Below are positions 60,183 to 64,000 of a stretch of 64,000 nt of DNA, piece after piece (position 1 is the stretch's first letter; the number at the start of each line of letters is the position of its first letter). Position numbers and translations under genes: made by a program. The notes under the pieces are model-generated. The model was given only the letters and a program-made list of their open reading frames with translations. It did not search any database and was not told the origin of the DNA. The DNA lies in the NCBI RefSeq assembly GCF_009467805.1, contig NZ_WIAY01000006.1:1-64000 (forward strand), read 5' to 3'. This stretch comes from Stenotrophomonas nematodicola (GTDB taxonomy: Bacteria; Pseudomonadota; Gammaproteobacteria; Xanthomonadales; Xanthomonadaceae).

Positions 60183-62375
60183 TCAGCCCTCCCCTGCCTC
60201 GCTGGTATCGCCGCTGTCGAGCGGATCGAACGGGCCCTCGCCCGGCGCCTCCACCTGCACGTTGTCGCGGCCGGCGGCCTTGGCCCGATAGCATTGCGCA
60301 TCGGCGGCGGCCACAGCGTCATCCACGCTCATGGCGCCGCCCAGGGCGGCAATGCCGATGCTGGCCCCCACTGCCAGCCGCTGCTGGTCCCACGGAATGG
60401 ACAGCGCGCGCAGCGCGTCGAGCAGATCGCTGGCGATACGCCGCGCACGCTTGAGCGAACAGCCGGCCAGGATCACCGCGAACTCGTCGCCGCCGAGTCG
60501 GGCGACGATGTCCGAATCGCGCACCCCATGCCGCAGCAGACTGGCCACCGCCCACAGCACGGCATCGCCGGCGAGGTGACCGTGCGTATCGTTGACGGGC
60601 TTGAAGTGGTCCAGATCGATGTACATCAGCGACGCCTGCTGCCCGGTGCGGGCCACGCGGGTGATCGCCTGCTGCAGGTGCGCTTCGAACCCGCGGCGGT
60701 TGCTCAGTTCGGTCAACGGATCGACCTCGGCCAGATGGCGCGCTTCGCGCTGGCGCGCGCGCTGCTGGGTGACATCGCGGATCACCCACACCGCACCACT
60801 GATGACGCCGTCCTCGCCACGCAGCCAGGCGCGCGTGAGGTCCACCGGCACCCGCTGGGCGCCCACCGCCAACAGCAGGTCCGAATGCAGATCCACCGCA
60901 TTGCTGTCCGGATCCAGAAGCACGGACAGGTCCAGCGGCGAACGGGGCGCGTACTCGGTGGTCAGTTCCATCAGCTCGGCCAGCCGGCTGCCGGTGAGGC
61001 CGTCGGCGCCTGCCCCGGCCAACGCCCGGCTCGCGGCTGCGTTGGCGTACTGGACCGTGCCGTGCAGATCCAGGGTCACTACCATGTCGGCCACCGCATC
61101 CAGCGTAATCCGCGTGCGCTGTTCGGACTCGCGCAGCTGCTGCCCGCTCTGGCGCTGCGCGGTGACGTCCTGGATCTGCGACACGAAATGCAGCGGCTCG
61201 CCGTTGCCGGCGCGCACCAGCGACACCGACAGCCGCCCCCAGACAATATTGCCGGCCTTGCCCAGGTAGCGCTTGTCCATGTGGTAATGATCACGGCGGC
61301 CGGCGAGCAGGTCGCCGACCAGGGTCAGATCGGCGTGCAGGTCTTCGGGATGGGTCAAGGTCTGGAAGTCGATCTGCAGCAGTTCCGCACGGGTGTAGCC
61401 AAGGATGCCGCAGAGGGCATCGTTGACATCCAGCCAGCGCCCTTCCAGCGACACCAGCGCCATGCCAAGCGCGGCCGAGGAAAACGCGCCGGCGAACTTC
61501 TCCGCCGCCACATACGCCTGCTCGCGGATCGCCAGCAGCGGGGTGATGTCCACCGCCATGCCGACGTAGCCGATCCGCGAGCCGCTGGCGCAATCCAGCG
61601 GGCTGATCGACAGGCGCACCTGGCGGCGCTCGCCATCTTTGCGCACGAAGGTCCACTGGTGCGACCAGGTGCCCTGCGCGGCGCGAGCGGTCAGCGCCTG
61701 GAAGATGCTGGGCAGCGGCACACCGTCACCGACATCCTGCTGCAGGTACGCGCGCATTTCCTCGGCATCATGGAAAAGGCCGGGGTTGACCCGCCCGATC
61801 ACTTCGTCCGCACTGTAGCCGAGCAGCTTCTGCGCGCCGGTGTTGAACAGGTTGACCACGCCATCGATGTCGGTGGCGATCACCGCCACTTCGTCGGACG
61901 CATCCACCACCGCCTGCAGGCGCTGGCGCATGTTGGCCGCATCCTGGCGGGCTGTCTGCAGGTCGGTGACATCGGCATGCGCACCGGCCATCCACACCGG
62001 CCGGCCCTGCGCATCCCATTCGTAGATGCGTCCGCGATCCTGTACCCAGATCCAGTGTCCGTCTTTGTGGCGCATCCGGCACAGGCTGTCGAACCGCAGC
62101 GAGCGTCCTTCCAGGTGCTCTTTCAGCAGTGCGTTGGAGCTCTCAAGATCGTCTGGATGCACCAGCCGGAAGAATGTCTCCGGGGTGATCGGAGCCAGTT
62201 CCTCGCGCGTGTAGCCGACAATGCCGGCCCAGCGCTCGTTGACCCGCATCTGGCCGGTCTGGATGTTCCACTCCCAGGTGCCGACGGCGATGCCATCGAT
62301 GATTTTCTCCATGCGGCGAAGCTGGTCGGACAGATCGTCCGTCGGGGCGGGAACGCTGCCCGGCTCGCGGCTCAT
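60183..62375 (-). CDS. Diguanylate cyclase with four PAS domains
   Basis: 730 residues from ATG 62375 (GGAGG 5 bases upstream). No membrane segments. Four PAS/PAC units start near residues 20, 150, 290 and 420 (IIDGIAVGTWEWNIQTGQMRVNERWAGIVGYTREEL; LLGYSADEVIGRVNPG; ALGMALVSLEGRWLDVNDALCGILGYTRAEL; ADMVVTLDLHGTVQYANAAASRALAGAG). The GGDEF domain (from about 550) has DPLTELSNRRGFEAHL and an intact active site RLGGDEFAV near residue 628. RDSD, five residues before GGDEF, is a product-inhibition I-site. It makes c-di-GMP in response to a cytosolic signal. With the soluble PAS chemoreceptor next to it, it suggests a biofilm or motility switch. Confidence 0.92.
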   Translation of the reverse strand: MSREPGSVPAPTDDLSDQLRRMEKIIDGIAVGTWEWNIQTGQMRVNERWAGIVGYTREELAPITPETFFRLVHPDDLESSNALLKEHLEGRSLRFDSLCRMRHKDGHWIWVQDRGRIYEWDAQGRPVWMAGAHADVTDLQTARQDAANMRQRLQAVVDASDEVAVIATDIDGVVNLFNTGAQKLLGYSADEVIGRVNPGLFHDAEEMRAYLQQDVGDGVPLPSIFQALTARAAQGTWSHQWTFVRKDGERRQVRLSISPLDCASGSRIGYVGMAVDITPLLAIREQAYVAAEKFAGAFSSAALGMALVSLEGRWLDVNDALCGILGYTRAELLQIDFQTLTHPEDLHADLTLVGDLLAGRRDHYHMDKRYLGKAGNIVWGRLSVSLVRAGNGEPLHFVSQIQDVTAQRQSGQQLRESEQRTRITLDAVADMVVTLDLHGTVQYANAAASRALAGAGADGLTGSRLAELMELTTEYAPRSPLDLSVLLDPDSNAVDLHSDLLLAVGAQRVPVDLTRAWLRGEDGVISGAVWVIRDVTQQRARQREARHLAEVDPLTELSNRRGFEAHLQQAITRVARTGQQASLMYIDLDHFKPVNDTHGHLAGDAVLWAVASLLRHGVRDSDIVARLGGDEFAVILAGCSLKRARRIASDLLDALRALSIPWDQQRLAVGASIGIAALGGAMSVDDAVAAADAQCYRAKAAGRDNVQVEAPGEGPFDPLDSGDTSEAGEG

Positions 62376-62710
62376 GACGGCCTCCGGCTGCCCGTCGCCG
62401 ATGCGGCAGGCGCGTGCGCGGCCCGGGCGCATGCCCGGCCGAACGCCCTGTTCCTGGTGTCCGCCATGTCCCCTCCCCGCGACCGCGCGCCACGCCGTGC
62501 GGCCATTCAACGGGAAGTGTGCTTAAACCGGAGTCAAACCAGAAGTGCCCCGGCCCACCGCCCCCCCCGCGGCATGGCGGTGCAACGGCCCGCCACAGCC
62601 CCGGCGGCGGCGCGCAGCCCACGAAAACAGGCCCGTTCGCCGCCGGTACCCATGTCCCGTTGCGGCGAACGGCAGCGGTCGCACCGCGACCGCCGCCGGC
62701 TCCCAGGCCC
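62376..62710 (-). other. Intergenic region between tex and the diguanylate cyclase
   Basis: 335 bases without a supported gene. Apart from the hairpin at 62675-62693 it is a GC-rich stretch with runs of C. A TTGACT at about 62535 on the minus strand could be a -35, but no matching -10 is seen. Confidence 0.35.
62675..62693 (-). terminator. Hairpin after tex
   Basis: GCGGTCGC and GCGACCGC pair perfectly around a 3-base loop, 18 bases after the tex stop. It has no T-run. Confidence 0.45.
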
Positions 62711-64000
62711 TCAGCCGCCGCGTTTTGCGCGGGCGAAGGCGTCGGCCAGGGCATTGTTGGCCGGCGGGGCGCCACTGCCCGGGCGCGGACCAGACGGGCC
62801 ACCCCGGCCGCCGGGACGCGGGCCCCCGCCGTCGCGGCGGCCACCGCCGGCCGGACGCGCGTCGCGCTCGCCCGGGGCCTTGGCCGGTGCCGGGGTGTCG
62901 TCCAGGCGACGGGTCAGCGCGATCCGCTTGCGGGCCACGTCGACCTCCAGCACCTTCACCTTGACGATGTCGCCGGCCTTGACCACGTCGCGCGGGTCCT
63001 TGACGTAGGTGTCCGACAGCGCCGAGATGTGGATGAGGCCGTCCTGATGCACACCGATGTCCACGAACGCGCCGAACGCGGCCACGTTGCTGACCACGCC
63101 TTCGAGGATCATGCCGACCTTGAGGTCCTTCAGCTCTTCCACCCCGTCGGCGAAGCGCGCCGCCTTGAACTCGGGGCGCGGGTCGCGGCCGGGCTTCTCC
63201 AGCTCCTTGAGGATGTCGCGCACCGTCGGCACACCGAAGGTGGCATCGGTGAACTGCTCGGCCTTCAGACTGCGCAGGAAGCTGCCGTCGCCGATCAGCG
63301 CCTTGATCGGGCGCGCGGTGGCCGCCACGATGCGCTCGACCACCGGATAGGCTTCCGGGTGCACCGACGAGGCATCCAGCGGCTGGTCGCCGTCGGCGAT
63401 GCGCAGGAAGCCGGCGCACTGTTCAAAGGTCTTGTCGCCCAGGCGCGGCACCTTGAGCAGGTCCTTGCGGCGCTTGAACGGACCGTTGTCGTCACGGTGG
63501 CGCACGATGTTCTCGGCCACGGTGGAGGACAGGCCGGATACCCGCGAGAGCAGTGCGGCCGAGGCCGTATTGACCTCCACGCCAACCGCGTTGACGCAGT
63601 CTTCCACCCGCGCATCCAGCGCGCGCGCGAGGCGGTACTGGTCCACGTCGTGCTGGTACTGACCCACGCCGATCGCCTTGGGCTCGATCTTCACCAGCTC
63701 GGCCAGCGGGTCCTGCAGACGCCGCGCGATCGACACCGCACCGCGGATCGACACGTCCAGATCGGGGAACTCCCTGGCCGCCAGTTCCGAGGCCGAGTAC
63801 ACCGATGCGCCGGCCTCGCTGACCACGATCTTCTGCAGCCGGGTGTCGCCCAGCGCCTTGATGACCTCGCCGGCCAGCTTGTCGGTCTCGCGGCTGGCGG
63901 TGCCGTTGCCGATCGCGATCAGCTCCACGTTGTGCGTGATGCACAGCTGCCGGATCGTGTGCAGCGACTGGTCCCACTGGCGACGCGGCTCGTGCGGGTA
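62711..64000 (-). CDS. tex: Tex/YhgF RNA-binding transcription accessory protein, C-terminal part (5' end outside window)
   Basis: The frame is open to the right edge ([45 protein letters not shown]), so about 430 residues of some 770-790 are seen. In order: the end of the YqgF/RNase-H-like domain ([16 protein letters not shown]), helix-hairpin-helix ([74 protein letters not shown]), and an S1 RNA-binding domain ([61 protein letters not shown]). A Gly/Arg/Pro-rich tail of about 60 residues ends in [12 protein letters not shown]. Tex supports transcription elongation and toxin expression in other bacteria. Confidence 0.95.
   Translation of the reverse strand, partial: YPHEPRRQWDQSLHTIRQLCITHNVELIAIGNGTASRETDKLAGEVIKALGDTRLQKIVVSEAGASVYSASELAAREFPDLDVSIRGAVSIARRLQDPLAELVKIEPKAIGVGQYQHDVDQYRLARALDARVEDCVNAVGVEVNTASAALLSRVSGLSSTVAENIVRHRDDNGPFKRRKDLLKVPRLGDKTFEQCAGFLRIADGDQPLDASSVHPEAYPVVERIVAATARPIKALIGDGSFLRSLKAEQFTDATFGVPTVRDILKELEKPGRDPRPEFKAARFADGVEELKDLKVGMILEGVVSNVAAFGAFVDIGVHQDGLIHISALSDTYVKDPRDVVKAGDIVKVKVLEVDVARKRIALTRRLDDTPAPAKAPGERDARPAGGGRRDGGGPRPGGRGGPSGPRPGSGAPPANNALADAFARAKRGG

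Noticed and set aside
59901-63008. A 1035-codon plus-strand frame over the diguanylate cyclase and tex
   Set aside because: Composition-driven shadow with no domain; both minus-strand genes are certain.

Overview
The window is high-GC, densely coded chromosomal DNA of a gammaproteobacterium of the Xanthomonadaceae, most like Stenotrophomonas. This rests on gene content and codon use (an lldP-lldR-lldD-dld lactate operon, imuA-imuB-dnaE2, large TonB receptors, a DcaP-type porin) and is an inference, not a database match. Both ends are cut inside genes: a VgrG tail on the left and the C-terminal half of tex on the right. I see no prophage, insertion sequence or CRISPR array.

Layout. (1) 1-4.5 kb is the tail of a type VI secretion vgrG module: VgrG, a two-domain peptidoglycan-hydrolase effector (M23-like plus GH19-like), then three small lipoproteins that are candidate immunity proteins, with the decayed 3' end of a fourth between the second and third. 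(2) 4.5-11.5 kb holds a DUF1543 protein, an I78 inhibitor lipoprotein, and the lactate operon lldP-lldR-lldD-dld with two identical LldR-type operators upstream. (3) 11-20.5 kb is catabolic and accessory: a VOC protein, an AraC regulator with a TonB receptor, MgtC-like, SDR and old-yellow-enzyme genes, an internally deleted GFA gene and a secreted CocE/NonD hydrolase. (4) 20.4-28 kb has two regulator/MFS pairs (LysR and HxlR), each with a visible palindromic operator, around a secreted GH3 beta-glucosidase with an unusual N-terminal extension. (5) 28-31 kb carries a LysR regulator, a DsbA-fold protein and a secreted cyclase-family hydrolase. (6) 30.9-36 kb is the mutagenic translesion operon imuA-imuB-dnaE2. 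(7) 36-39.7 kb has a MocR regulator divergent from a coupled yggS / glutamine amidotransferase / 78-residue protein operon, which suggests vitamin B6 homeostasis.

(8) 39.8-45 kb: a large AsmA-like envelope protein, a LysR pseudogene, a ParD-like antitoxin translationally coupled to a second-type methionine aminopeptidase, and a CDF-family transporter with an altered metal site. (9) 45-51 kb: a DcaP porin, an AdiC-like antiporter and an arginine-decarboxylase-like enzyme form an acid-resistance operon. A perfect FNR/ANR box lies upstream, so anaerobic control is likely. (10) 50.6-54.1 kb: DsbG-like and TlpA-like thiol oxidoreductases, a GlxA-type AraC regulator and a MerR regulator with its typical 20-bp-spacer promoter. 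(11) 54.2-55.5 kb: four tandem tRNA-Ala/tRNA-Glu transcription units, each with its own promoter and terminator. (12) 55.5-64 kb: GNAT, a long SRAP/HMCES-type protein, a stand-alone receiver, tRNA-Leu, a soluble double-PAS chemoreceptor, a four-PAS diguanylate cyclase and tex.

The most unusual loci are the antitoxin-like/methionine aminopeptidase pair, the effector with its lipoprotein cluster and immunity remnant, the FNR-controlled porin-antiporter-decarboxylase operon, and the MocR/PLP-binding protein/amidotransferase locus.
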